A DNA stretch of 64,000 nucleotides from Loxodes magnus (GCA_946699065.1 CAMPDV010000088.1:310001-374000); one strand, 5' to 3'; shown: positions 13,477 through 25,952, counted from the first letter of the stretch. Translations and numbers: made by a program. The notes: a model not told the origin generated them from the sequence alone.

Positions 13477-13863
13477 ATGAGTTTCATCACGTAATAATCC
13501 AAGCTATTAATTAGTTAAAGTATTAAACTAAAGAAAGTAAAAATAAATCTTTCACAAAATGATTTTGTGAATTAAGTTGGAATTTATCTTATGCATCTGC
13601 ATTAGAAAGTTATAATTAATTCATTTCTTAAATAAAAAAAGGACTAAAGATAATAAAAGCGAATTCTACTATAATTAATAAAAAACTCAGTTAAGTTAAA
13701 AATAAATTCCAGATTTAATAAGTTATTTTTCCTAAAAAATTATAATTAAAATTAGATATTCTAATAAAAGATAGCTAACTTAATATTTTCAAAGCTGTCC
13801 ACATTTAAAATTTAAAATTTGTAAACAATTAAAAACTTTCAAAATAAAATAAAAATCTTATGA
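13477..13863 (+). CDS. Hypothetical basic protein, 128 aa
   Basis: The frame runs from ATG 13477 to TGA 13861-13863, starting 175 bases after kinase 2. It is rich in Lys, Leu and Gln with no motif I recognise. No TGA interrupts it, which is mild evidence only. Confidence 0.25.
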
Positions 13864-14625
13864 AAATAATAAATTAGACAGGATTTTGTAGCTTAAGAAT
13901 TTAAATTTAATAAAATTTAACTTATAATATTAAAGCAAAAATAAAGATAATAATAGGAATTCAAGAGACTTAACTAACTTTATTTACTCATAATTTCATT
14001 TTAAATTTGTTTTTATTCAAAACATCTTAATAAAAATGCTTTCTAGAAATTTATAAGAACATTGGTTTAATAAATAAGCGAATTTAATGCGAAATTTCTC
14101 GGATTGTAGAAAGTATTACTATGGAAATTTTAAATCTTTAAAGAGTGATGAGTTTATGTAAACATATTGAAGATAAATAATTTTAGATTTAATTTAAATT
14201 TAATTTAGTGAATACTATTTACGAAGGTATTATTAAAAGCTTGGCAGCATAAATATTTGAAATTATCTTAAATTATAAAGAAAAATGATAAATCTAAAAA
14301 ATGATTTAAACATAAAAATTTAAGCAAGTGAATTAATAATATTTGAAGCATATAAGCACACATATTCCTTTAAATTTATATTTAGGCTATGATAAATTAA
14401 AATATAATAAATTTGAATTCTATTTCTTTGAGATTTTAAAATAAAAAGCTAAAGCTATAAGATATTAAACTTTATTTTAATTTTTTAGTTTTTTATTTTA
14501 ATTCATACAAGAAAAATAATAAAGAGACATACATAATAAGTTTTATATTTTTCTTATATTATATAAAATAAATTAAGCCTAAGAAATAGCAGACCTCTTG
14601 AACAAATATAATAACTTTGTCTAAT
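13864..14625. other. Intergenic, no gene supported
   Basis: AT-rich, no motif or repeat recognised. Confidence 0.4.
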
Positions 14626-15223
14626 ATGACCAGTTATCCTGATCTCCTTTAGATGAAGAACTAAGATTTAGCAAAGAATATTTTGGTTCTTTACCAACGA
14701 ACTTAAGATTTAATAAGCATACGAAATTTTTAAATATGAAAATTTAATATTAAATCTGGAATTAGCTCTAGACCCGTATTTGCAACAAATTTAAGGGAAA
14801 ATCTCATAGACAGAATAAATCGTAAAGGAAATGCAAAATTCTAGAATATGTAAGCCAGAGCAATTCTAATAACTCAAAGATCCAATGGAAATAGAACAAT
14901 AACCTCCAATATTAAAGTCTATCTATCGAAGAATAACGTCATGCTGATTCTGCAATCTGGCAGGGTATAAAATACGGGTTTGCTACCAATAAAAAAAATA
15001 AATTAGAATAATAGAACATTAATGGTATGATATATTTAAAATTTATTTTACAAGAGAAAGATATATTTCTAGAAAAAAATTCGAATCAATAAAGAAATTT
15101 CCTATATTCAAAAAGCAGCCAATAAATTTATTAAACAATAATTGGGACTATTTATCGGAAAAAATAAGAAAAAACTATCTAAAAATCAGCATGATTATGA
15201 TAGAGAAGATCCAACAAATTTGA
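14626..15223 (+). other. GC-elevated island with competing reading frames, possible mobile-element fragment
   Basis: Base composition is noticeably less AT-rich than its flanks. Two plus-strand frames look protein-like: one starts at ATG 14626, another is open to TGA 15221-15223. A 22-base GT-AG stretch at 14686-14707 would join them into 191 residues, but this is not proven. A dispersed terminal repeat (15262-15330) follows immediately, as it follows similar islands at 35.8, 37.2 and 51.7 kb, so I favour a mobile-element remnant. No catalytic motif is visible. Confidence 0.35.
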
Positions 15224-15261
15224 AATTGATACTCTTATTTAAAATAAAACTTTTATAAAAG

Positions 15262-15330
15262 TTAAACGCTATTGAAGTGCTACGCACTCTATAATCTAAT
15301 TTTTTTAATAATAAATTCAATTTAATCTCC
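15262..15330 (+). repeat. Dispersed terminal repeat, copy 1 (diverged left arm)
   Basis: The right half (gaagtgctacgcactctata) matches the repeat consensus seen at 35812, 37174, 51686 and 53389, followed by the same T/A-rich tail. The left arm is degenerate. In the frame shared with other copies it would read E-V-L-R-T-L-Q-S. Confidence 0.6.
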
Positions 15331-15540
15331 ATCAAATATGGATAAATATATTTTTTTAATAATAAGTCCTATTAATTTTTTCATCAAATTGAGATAAAAA
15401 TTAGTAGTATTTTACGCAAGTAAGTAGTTTGAATCTTCTAATATAAAAATTTGCTCTTATATAAACTAAATTATAAAAAATAACAAGCGAATAAAGCAAA
15501 AGCTTAGAAAAAAGTAAATCAATCTATTTTTTTTGCAAAT

Positions 15541-16206
15541 ATTTAGTAAAAAAATTCTGGAAAACAATTAAAAGTAGATTCTTCTTTTATATTTATCAAC
15601 TGAAAGTTTAAATAATGTTACTATTACGTAATTTTCAACCAGTCCAGGTTATAAAAATTTATTGTGGTTGAATTCCTAGTGAAAGATTATCACTCTTCCA
15701 CAAAAATTTCTCTAGTTGTGTATTTTCTTTATTCTGATACTTTAGCTTTTTAAGTTAAGCTTAATAAAAATTTGAAATAGCTTAACTATTAAAATTAATA
15801 TTTTCACAATTTAAGAAATTATAGAATAATAAGCATCTAGTCTTTTAAACAAACTGTGTAATTTTAAAATTAGTAGCAATACTTTATAAAGCTTAGTTAA
15901 AAACCAAATTCATTTATTTTATAAGAAATTTTAATTTATAAGTCATACTTTAATTTATTCATTCTAGGTACATACACCCTGCTTAAACTGACTTAAATTA
16001 AAGATCTAATTAGACATTTTAAACCTTTATCGAAGCAAGCCTTTTATAATTTAATAATATTTAGTAAGGCTAAAACACACTAAGCCATGAACTAATAATA
16101 AGCTTAGCTTAATAAGAAGGTCGCGTTTGTATCGTTGATGATATGCTTATTTATAGTATTTGCATTAAGAGTATAATATGAAGCTTATTTAAATAAAATA
16201 TTTTGA
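15541..16206 (+). CDS. Putative single-pass membrane protein, 5' end unresolved
   Basis: A plus frame ending at TGA 16204-16206 encodes a polar, Q/N-containing stretch and then one strong hydrophobic segment near the C-terminus (V-A-F-V-S-L-M-I-C-L-F-I-V-F) followed by a short charged tail. There is no in-frame ATG between the preceding repeat and 15541, so the start may lie in another frame (an ATG at 15338) with an intron. The family is not recognised. Confidence 0.3.
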
Positions 16207-17111
16207 GTACTTATATAATTTAAAAAAGTATATAGAGTCATTATTTAAGATTAAAGAAAAATAATTTATTTTAATTTAAGTTTATTTTCAGAACATTTGC
16301 AAGAGGTTATTAATTACAATAATTCTTAGCAAGCAAAATTAAAATCAAAGACCATCTAATGAATAATAAAATATAGCTAACGTTTAATAAGACTGAAATA
16401 GAAATCCAATTAACAAATTTGGTAAACAATATAGAAGAAAAAACTTAAATAGCATCATCCCTATTATATTTCTCACTTCAATCAATATATTTAAAAAAAT
16501 TCTAAAATATCTATTTAAACAGATAAATAAGGATAGTTATGTATAATTTTATCTTATAGCAATCTTTATATATTTATATAATTTACTTAGAGTGATTATT
16601 AATTAAAATACCTTAGCTTTAGATAGTTATATAAAATATTTTTCCTTTACTATTAATCTTTATACAGATTTAATTATTAGTACTCTAGGTAGTGTACTAA
16701 ATAACTAAGTAGATAAAGTTCATTTATTTATTATAATTAAAGCTTATTGTCTTTAATTCAGTTAAAAGAAAAAATTAGAGTACTTTCTTAACGCTTTTGC
16801 TATATCTTTATAATCTGGTTATAAAGTTTAGAAACGTAAAGTGAAAAACTAAAATTGCTAAAGTTAGTACCTTTTCCTTTTATTTTCAAGGATTAATTAA
16901 AGAAAAAAAAACCATTTGAGATTTAAGAATTTAGCAAAAATAATAATTTATGAGTCTTAAGAGCTTATTTTAGTTTATGCAACTGAAAATACACTGAAAA
17001 TTATTTGGGATATAATAATGAAATCGGAATAAGGATAAATAGCAACATTTTAATTGAATATGACACAAAATAAAGCACGTAGAATAGAAAAATCTGAAAA
17101 TAAATAGAAAC
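16207..17111. other. Intergenic, no gene supported
   Basis: AT-rich, no motif recognised. Confidence 0.4.
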
Positions 17112-17706
17112 ATGAACTCACATGAAAAAGAAATTTAAGCAACTAAAATTCTTGAGCCAAAAAATGAAAATAACTATAAGAAAAGTGACCCAACAGTCAC
17201 CAAACAAAAATTACTTTTGCAATAAAATTAAGAAATATTAAAAGAGTAGAAAATGGAGATAGTTAAATTAAGAATTAGAGTTTAAACTCAAGCAAAAGCA
17301 CTAAAAAAGCTAAAATCAAAAATCAAAAACTAAAAATGTTTTTGTCAAAGCAATAACGAAAAATTTTGGAGAAATCCAATTATAATATAAATAAAATAAA
17401 AATTTTAATTTAGAGTAGGAGTCAACTAATAATTATCATATTGATATCCCTTAATTATTAGAAATTGAGAAGAAAATAAATCAACAGAACAAAATTTCAG
17501 AGGAAAATAATTTTATCAGCAAAGGTAATAATACGCTACTCTCGAAGAAATTTTTAAGAGAAGATAAATGCTCTTAAAGAAGAAAATCCTATTCTTAAAG
17601 TTTATTTATACAGAAAAGATAAATAAAAGAAATGAAAATTAACGTACTTAAATACCAGAAAGCATAAAAAGTTTATAAAAGCTAGCTTTATAAACTAGCT
17701 AGTTGA
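17112..17706 (+). CDS. Hypothetical basic coiled-coil protein with one frame change
   Basis: The first half, from ATG 17112, is Glu/Lys/Gln-rich with heptad-like spacing (K-E-Q-K-M-E-I-V-K-L-R-I-R). The second half, ending at TGA 17704-17706, lies in the next frame and also has convincing composition. The switch falls in A-rich sequence near 17320-17345, where a one-base indel or a short intron would join the halves. It lies 180 bases upstream of kinase 3 on the same strand. Function unknown. Confidence 0.4.
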
Positions 17707-17886
17707 ATAAAAATAAAAATAATTAAATAAATAGAAATTTCTTTAGAAGTTTAATAAAATAATAAACATTTATTAATTGTATAAAATAGTTATAAATTAA
17801 ATCAAATTAAATCAAATTATTAATTAAATTTAAATTTAAGTTTAACAATCTAAAATTATAAAATAATTTAACTTTCCCAAATTAAA

Positions 17887-19896
17887 ATGACTAGCTATTA
17901 ACAAGAGCAAAAGAAACGAATTGGAAATTATATCCTTTAAGATACTTTAGGATAAGGGTAATATGGAATTGTCTTTAAAGCAATTAGACATCAAAACTCT
18001 TAAGAAATTTAAATTTTTGTTGCTATAAAATAAATTGATAGGAAAATGAATGATCAAAATTTGTTAAAGGCATATGAGCAAGAAAAATAAAATTTAATTT
18101 CTCTTAACATGCATATTAATATAGTAAAAACTTTTGAGATAATAGAGACAAAAAATAATCATTATATAGTCATGGAATTTTGTAATGGAGGAAACTTAAA
18201 AGAATATTAAGAAAAATATAATAATAAACTTGATGAAAAGCGTGTTCAGGTATTTGCAGCTCAAATTATTACTGGCCTTAAGTTTTTAAGAGATAATTAA
18301 ATTATGCATAGAGATATGAAGCCTGAAAACATTTTAATAGATTATTAAAATTAGGAACTTATTTTAAAAATAAGCGATTTCGGTTTATCTAAATATTTAT
18401 AGAACTAAGAATCTATCTAAACTCTATGTGGAACTCCTTTATATTCATCTCCTGAAATATTGAATTATCAAGAATATGGCTATAAATCAGATTTATGATC
18501 ATTCGGAGTTATAGTCTACGAAATGCTAGTAGGAGAAGTGCCATACAACGCTATTTCTCTCTATAACCTTTTAAGTATGATGAAGAAAGAGCTACCATGA
18601 TAGACTTTAAATATATCAAACTAAGCAAAGGATTTTTTATAAAAAATACTAGTAGTAGATTAGAATTAACGCAAGGATGTTTATGAAATGTATAATCATT
18701 AATGAATTTAAGAAGGAATACAATTTAATTCTTAGGAATATTTAAAACATCTAAAATATTTTAACAATTGATATTAAGAGAATGGATCTACAGCATCACA
18801 TTTACAAAATGAATAAATAAACTTTGAAAATTAAAATCAGCAAATTTAACCAGAAAAGAAACAAAATTTTTAAAAAGAATAAATGTATTAAAATGTTGAG
18901 GATTAGTCTTTTTAAAATATTTTGTATTTAAAGCAAGATTATTCAACAGTTGTAAATTAAGAAAATGTAGGCAGCAAAGATTAAAGTTTACTATATCTAT
19001 TGTAAAATTAAGAATAATTAAATAATAAACAATAAACAATTTCTATTAATAAAAATGTAAATATTTAATAACTACCTTAGAAAGAAACTGAAAATCAATT
19101 TATGTCAATTACTAATTAAATCTAGAATAGTCCCATCAATGAAAATCTAGATCCTAATTTAAAAAATTAAGGTTAGTATTAAGAATAAGATTTTCGAATA
19201 TAAAAATTTATAAGCAAAATATAATAAATGAAATAAAAATGCTAAAATTGATGATTCATTGCTAATCAAATTATTTATTTTCTAAAAAAATATAAGAGTC
19301 TGCTTTAGTACCAAGTATTGGCATTAAAATTATCCTTTTTTGCTTCTTATCTCTCGCTTTAAATAAATAGAGAAATTATATCTTTTTTTAAGGAATTTCC
19401 GCAATATAAAATAGAAAAATAGCAAAAATAAGCTTTAATTTAGAGTATTGAGTTGTGTAGAGATAAGTAATAAGATTATAATTAAATGGCCCATGAGCTT
19501 TTGAATTAACTATACTGATAAGATGCTAAAATTTACTAATTTCATATTATCGATAATATTTTCATGAAAGAGATAGTCTAATTCTTGATAGATTTGGATA
19601 CCTATATGAAGATGAAAGAGAAAGATGATAGTTAATACGATTAAGCATTAAATGATTTTTGTATAGGCTAAAAAAAGATATTAGATTAGTTAATCGTAGG
19701 TGATGAAGGAACTTAATAATTACTAGGAGAGTGTTTAGCTATTGTAAATAAGAAATATAAGAAGATTATTTAAAACAAAATATTTAAATATGTTTTAGCA
19801 CCTTATTAAGTATTAAATTAATTTACGTTAAATAAATTAAATAAATGTTTTGCATAAATAGCTCTATTCATTCTATTTATCCATTTATTAAGATGA
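17887..19896 (+). CDS. Protein kinase 3, catalytically complete, 669 aa
   Basis: The frame is continuous from ATG 17887 to TGA 19894-19896. The glycine loop is G-Q-G-Q-Y-G-I, with V-A-I-K, H-R-D-M-K-P-E-N at 141-148, S-D-F-G-L-S and C-G-T-P-L-Y-S-S-P-E. D-L-W-S-F-G uses TGA at 18496-18498, and the Trp of L-P-W and of H-Q-W-I are also TGA. An N/Q-rich linker and a helical C-terminus follow. Two tracts are shared at or near 100% nucleotide identity with kinase 4. The same frame stays open beyond the TGA into the next region, so the C-terminus is less certain than the kinase domain. Confidence 0.85.
18112..18317 (+). repeat. 206-bp tract identical to 21331-21536 (kinase 3/4)
   Basis: Base-for-base identity by eye across 206 bases of the two kinase genes, at a constant offset of 3219. 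The tract ends just inside the catalytic loop codons. Confidence 0.9.
18441..18715 (+). repeat. Second shared tract, near-identical to 21660-21934
   Basis: Same 3219-base offset with no indels. The first ~110 bases are identical and the rest carries a few substitutions. It encodes the SPE motif through the end of the kinase C-lobe. Confidence 0.85.
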
Positions 19897-20220
19897 GAAG
19901 CAATTATAATACAGTAGTCTTGATTCTTTCTACAATTAAACTTTAATTTCGCTCAAATTTAAATATTCTTGCTTAAGTTATTTCTAAAAGCATTTTTTGA
20001 AAGAAATAATTTATTTAACTCTGATTAGATTATAATTTTTATAATTTATCTAAATTTAAATAAAAGCTAGGTGGTAATAATTGTCGTAAAGTGCACTAAG
20101 TTAAATCTGTTTTAGTTTTTAAGTAAGGTAAAGTGTACTAATTGCTAGTAATAGGATTGCTTGTATTCTCTCTTAATTAAATTATTTGTATTTCTAAATC
20201 TTAGGTAACTTTATTCTAAT

Positions 20221-21063
20221 AATTGATAGATATTTTTACAGCATAATTACTCTGCTAATTATTTTCGAGAAATCTTTTAAGAAAATTTAAGTGAAAAATT
20301 TCAAATTAGCTATAAAGTTTAAGGAAGCTTAGGTAAAAAGGAAAAAAGATGGTACTTAAATCTTGAGAAGGTTTACCTATGATTTATATTAATAGCCTAT
20401 AACCATTGAAATAATGAGGTATTCGAATAACTTTCTATTAATTTTTTAACGAAATAACCATAAAAGAATCAAATACAGGTAGAATTTAAAATATGTATAC
20501 ATTTAAGCAAATACTTAAAAAATAATAGCCTTCATTTCAAATTTTAGCACTACATAGGCTAAAAATAAAATTAATAGCTAATAAAAGTGGTCATTTAAGA
20601 TGGTAATCAACTGTAAATTATAGTTGGAAAAAAACTTAAGGCATTATGATTTAGCCAACTGTATAAAGTTAGGATTTAATGAAATGGAATAAAGTTATAT
20701 CTTATATTATATTTTTGTCTTTAATAAAGCTAAGAAGTAAGCTAAATAGATTTGATTTATTTCTAAGAAATCATAAGTAGAAAACTGAAGTTGATATGCT
20801 GAAAAATTTTTAATCTAAAATACAACTTTGCAGATCTGATGAATTGTTAAATCAACTGTGGATTTTTTAAAAAATCCTTAAAATTTGAAGTTTACTAGAA
20901 TTTATTCTTATTCATTAAGGATATTAAAATGATCAAAATATAATAGCAAAAGGATTTGATTTTAGTTGAATCCTTTCAAGTAAAAGAATAAAAATACCCA
21001 GAAATTTTATTTTATACTAGCTTAAATAATTATTTTAGAAAGATTGGTATTACTAAATTATGA
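20221..21063 (+). CDS. Hypothetical protein, multi-frame, probably intron-containing
   Basis: Plus-strand segments with convincing composition lie between kinases 3 and 4, ending at TGA 21061-21063 (for example K-D-L-I-L-V-E-S-F-Q-V-K-E). They fall in more than one frame (changes near 20660-20740 and 20870), implying short introns or indels. Upstream, the frame is contiguous with kinase 3 through a TGA, so a single longer gene cannot be excluded. No family recognised. Confidence 0.3.
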
Positions 21064-21120
21064 TATATACTTCAAACATATTCAAATTAAATAGATATAT
21101 TTGTTGTAAAATTAATAATT

Positions 21121-23064
21121 ATGAGTATCTCTGGCCAAGAATTCCTTAAACAAGTTGGCTTATATAAGTTCATAAAATTACTAGGTTAAGGAGATCATGG
21201 ATATGTCTATTTAGCGAAAGATTAGTAAAATAAAGATTTTGCAATAAAATATGTTTGATTCAGCCCTTCGGATAAAAGAATCATATTAGCATATTAGAGA
21301 GAAAAATAAAAAATAGATTAGTTGCAGCAGCATATTAATATAGTAAAAACTTTTGAGATAATAGAGACAAAAAATAATCATTATATAGTCATGGAATTTT
21401 GTAATGGAGGAAACTTAAAAGAATATTAAGAAAAATATAATAATAAACTTGATGAAAAGCGTGTTCAGGTATTTGCAGCTCAAATTATTACTGGCCTTAA
21501 GTTTTTAAGAGATAATTAAATTATGCATAGAGATATTAAACCAGAAAAAATTTTACTAAATTATTAGGATTAAGAACTTATTTTAAAAATAAGCGATTTG
21601 GGATTTTCTAGAGCGAAAAAAGATCATGATTTTAATGCAAGCATTTAGCATAACTTTTAATATTCATCTCCTGAAATATTGAATTATCAAGAATATGGCT
21701 ATAAATCAGATTTATGATCATTCGGAGTTATAGTCTACGAAATGCTAGTAGGAGAAGTGCCATACAACGCTAGTTCTCTCTATAACCTTTTAAGTATGAT
21801 GAAGAAAGAACTACCATGAGAAAATTTAGAAATATCAAACTAAGCAAAGGATTTTTTATAAAAAATACTAGTAGTAGATTAGAATTAACGCAAGGATGTT
21901 TATGAAATGTATGAACATTAATGAATTTAAGAAGGATTGAAATCTTAAAATAATATTATTGAGGTGAAGCTTCAAACTTATAAAACAAATTAAGAAATCC
22001 CCTAGGTCAATTCATATTATTCAATAAAATTCGTTGAATATGAATACTCAGAAATATAGCAAAAAAAATGCTCTTAAAACCAAAATAAAAACTAAAGATA
22101 ATTTAAAAAAATTGAAATATCTTCAAATCCACATTTAAATTAATAGCATAACTATAAAAATTCTATAAATAATTAGTAATTCCCTTAACAAAATTCTGAA
22201 GTGCAAAATTTGTTGATTTAAAATCAAAAAATAAATAATCTTCATTTTGAATAAAAAAATATATGATGGTAAGAATAACAAAAATATAATACTAAAGAAA
22301 TAATCTACAATTCGTAAGGTGAAAATATCTAAAATTAAAATGTCTTAAATAAGAATCAGTATGAAAGTTAAGCAAGAAAAACTTAAAATTTTCACAAAAA
22401 TATTTAAGACTAAATAAAATAAATCAGCCTTAAAGAACAAATATAGTCTAATGATTATTAAGATCAATTAACAAATCTAATTAACAAAATAAAAGATTTC
22501 AATAAGAGATGACAAAGCACATAAAATATTGCTTTATTATTTATTTAAATAGTGTAAAAATAATAAAAGCTTAAATAACATTTAATATCTGCTATTTAAA
22601 TATTCTAACTTATCTCTATTTAAATTTATCAAGTCATTTTGTAAGCCTCTTCTCTTATTTAAAAAATTTAAGGAAGCAAGTTGGAAAAATAATTAATAGA
22701 AACTTTTATTGAGAGCATTAAGAAAAGTTTATCAATTTTTTAAGAAACAAATGAAGAAACTAAAAAGTGACGAAAAAAATTCTGATTTTTAACAATCGAC
22801 AATAATTAAATTAGAATTTTTCAAAATTGTGACAAACTTGTACTGTGTGGAGCAATCGACCTTATATTTGACATGGACGCTCTTATAAAAGAATGAGAAA
22901 GAAATTAAAATGACAACAAAGAAAATTTAAGTGAAACGTATAAAGGTAAAAAATATATATTAGAAGAACTAATCAAATTAGAGAGCAATAAAATATTTTA
23001 ATAAGCTCTAAGACAATGCTTAGCAAAAAATACTGAAAAGATGAATTAGCGAGGCTATCACTGA
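21121..23064 (+). CDS. Protein kinase 4, atypical and probably impaired, about 647 aa
   Basis: ATG 21121; the first of two nearby in-frame TGAs is 23062-23064 (the second, 23071-23073). The N-lobe is unrelated in detail to kinase 3 (glycine loop G-Q-G-D-H-G-Y-V-Y, F-A-I-K), while the middle and C-lobe are nearly identical to it. The catalytic loop is H-R-D-I-K-P-E-K (136-143), so the conserved Mg-binding Asn is Lys. D-F-G is D-L-G (159-161), and the C-G-T-P motif of the activation loop is lost although S-P-E remains. D-L-W-S-F-G uses TGA (21715-21717). An N/Q-rich linker and helical C-terminus follow. Likely a pseudokinase or a weak kinase. Confidence 0.8.
21331..21536 (+). repeat. Partner of the 206-bp identical tract in kinase 3
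   Basis: Identical to 18112-18317. Sequence on either side inside the gene is much more diverged, which suggests gene conversion or selection localised to particular segments. Confidence 0.9.
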
Positions 23065-23299
23065 AGTACTTGATATGACTTTAAATAATAAAATTTATTT
23101 TACATTGTAAAAGTAAATTGAAATGATTATTTTATATTAAATAGTTTAAAATTAATTTATTATAAAATAAATTAAGAATAAATTATGTTATAATATGCTT
23201 CTACTAATTTCCTTTATTTTAAATTCAAAATTTAGCTAGTAAATTACTCTTTATCGATAACTTCATTCTTAAGCTTATATAGATTTTTAAAAATAAATA

Positions 23300-25325
23300 A
23301 TTAAGAAGGAAGAAATAGAAAATGCTAGAGTTGCTTATTATTATAAGCTATAATAGGTAAATAAAAGAAATATGTAAGAGATATTTTGCTTCTAAAAATT
23401 TCTCTTAAAGATTTAAATGCTAACTTGATAATAATTCAACCCTTGCTTATTAAATAAAGTCCTAGCCTTAAAGATCTTAATATTAAATGAATTATTTATT
23501 AAATCGAATGAAATGTTTCAACTAAAATCATTGAGTAGTAAAATAAAGTCTCGCAGTGATATACTTATAAAATTCAGAAAAAGATAGACTGATCAAAGTA
23601 TCAGAAAAGAGATAATCAAATTTTTTTATTAAATAAAATTATACAATTCTTCTTCGATATTTTCTTAGTTAATTTCATTTAACTAGACTTCAGTCCCTTT
23701 AAAGCAGTAATAATTTTGAAAGAAATAAAACTTAATACTGTATGAGAGTGAAGTTTTTTTCTTTAAATTAATATCAATAGTAATATTTAAAGTGATTAAA
23801 GCATTGTTTAATTCCTTCGTAAATTTCTTTAATTTTTCCTTATGTAATTTTAAATTAATATTTTATATTTTTATTTTAGTTTCTTAATTGAAAATATTTA
23901 TATTTTATTATTTCATTTTATATACAGTTTTATAACTCCAGAAAAGAGAATGACGTTCATCATCAATCATTCTTTATATAAATAAATATTTTCTTGCATA
24001 GTAGCTTCATGCAAAGAATTTCCTTCTCAACTTCTTCTTCTTTGATTTTTTGCTTTCTTTTTACTATATTAGAAAATTATTGTTTAATCTTTTAGATTTT
24101 CATCACTTATGAATATCTTTATCCCATCATTTACATTTATATAATTGAGTCTTAAGCTTTTAATTAATAAATCTATTTTTATTCTATATACTTTTGAAGA
24201 ATTTAGTTCCTAGTTTAGGTATTTTATTTATTGCTTAAATAAATTTAGCACTATTTTATCTTTTATTGGCATAATTGAAGTAAAGTGAGGGATTGGGCTA
24301 ATATTTTAGAAGATCTTTTATAAGGTAGCTATATGACCTTTAACTGCTTTAATGTACTAAAGCTTATTAATTTATAATAATAGTTTGTTATGAAAGGGAG
24401 ATTTATCATTTAAAAAATATTAGGTTTAAATAATTATTAAAATGTCTCTAATTTTAATTACAACTCAACCATCTAATTTCTAGATACTAATTATAAGGTT
24501 TTATCTTTTTTATAAGCTCTATTTATTATTTTTCCTCACTATAGCCATCAATTAAATTCCTAAATACCAAAAATTAAGTTTCATTTCTTTATTTATGTTC
24601 CTAAGCTCAATTTATTAATAAAATAAAACTAATTTATCCCTGCTATTTATACAGAGGATTATAAGCTAAATTTCTAATTTCATTTTTAAAATAAAAATAA
24701 CTTTTTAAAATTATTTTTAATTATCTGTTTTGAGTTAGTCTAGTTTCTAAATCAATCAATCTATTAAATTTATAGCTATATCAATTTTTAATTTTTTAGT
24801 TACAAAGAAGTTCCAAACAAGCTCAGTTGAAGTTAAAATTTTAATATAATTAGATAAAATAGAGGATTAGAAGTTAGCTGCAAATTACTTAAAACTAATT
24901 TTATTCTTTCTAGTTTTAAAGTTATAAGAGACAGCTTTTCTATTTGTAAATTGGATTAAATTAGCAACTCTTAATATATAGCAAGCTATTAATCATCTAA
25001 TTTATTTACTAAATTAGTGTCTATTGTCTATCCTTATTTATCACTAGTCTAAGTTAAATAGCTTTTAATTTTTATAGGTCTCTATTAAAATTAGGCACTA
25101 GATTTGAATGATCATAAACTAGAATATTATATATGAGATATAATAAAGCTTTAACTTTAGAAAAGAGCAGAAATAGCTTATTATAAATTAATACTTTAAG
25201 AGCTAAATTTGGAAAGTATAAATTATTTGCTCTTAGAAGCTTGCAAGTTTCTTAAAGGGAAGGATATAAGCATAATGATTAAATTTAAATTATAGAGCAA
25301 AGATTTGATTTCAAACAGGATTTGA
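23300..25325 (+). CDS. TPR-like protein, poorly delimited and fragmentary
   Basis: The best segment runs from about 24960 to TGA 25323-25325. It has tetratricopeptide-style spacing: A-L-D-L-N-D-H-K-L-E-Y-Y, then A-E-I-A-Y-Y-K-L and L-L-L-E-A-C-K-F-L-K-G-K. A similar A-R-V-A-Y-Y-Y-K-L motif occurs near 23310-23350. Between them the sequence is AT-rich with no clear frame. TPR repeats form helical protein-interaction surfaces. Whether this is one gene with introns, two genes or a decaying copy cannot be decided. Confidence 0.3.
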
Positions 25326-25500
25326 ATCTAAAAGAATAAGTAAATTTAACAAAATTACACTAAAACTTTGAAGGATTAAAATATCATGACTTATTCTTAT
25401 AGTTGCATCTAATAAATTTTATAAAAAAGTAAAATCTTTGAAATATAAGATAAAACTTATAAAATTAAAAATACCTTTAAAATACTTTTGTCACAACTAA

Positions 25501-25900
25501 AATGCAAAAGGAAGTTGCAAATTAATACTAGCGTTCATTTGATTAGGCAAAAAGTAGAGAAATAGCTAAAGCTTACTATAATTTTCTCATTAATTATGTA
25601 ATTACGTAGAGGGTAAATTTCTATTACCGATATTTTCCTAAAATTATATCTTGCTGGAAACTTTTATTTAATTTCTTAATGAGTGTGAATTTCAGTCTAA
25701 GTACCAGTATAAAAGTAAAGGTATTATACATCTGGCTTAAAATATAAAATTAAAATATAAACTTAGAAGCATTTTATTTAAAAAAGGATAGTTAAATAAT
25801 AAATAGCTATTAACAAATAAAATTTAAATAAAGAGTAAATTCCTCAATTTATAAGAGAATTTATTGTTAATTGACTAAATCTTTATAATCTTTATAAATA
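25501..25900 (+). CDS. Second TPR-like fragment
   Basis: From ATG 25501 the frame includes S-R-E-I-A-K-A-Y-Y-N-F-L, matching the motif of the previous entry. Just downstream another frame continues with Y-V-E-G-K-F and F-L-N-E-C-E-F-Q-S-K-Y. A frame change near 25600 is needed to join them. It lies directly upstream of kinase 5. Confidence 0.3.
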
Positions 25901-25952
25901 GAATTTTATATTTAAGCGGCAATGATTTAAATAGGTTTGAAATTTAAAAAAA

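Noticed and set aside
15700..16017. Minus-strand frame starting at ATG 16017
   Set aside because: The opposite strand gives a better protein with a C-terminal membrane segment and terminal TGA; composition of the minus frame is weaker.
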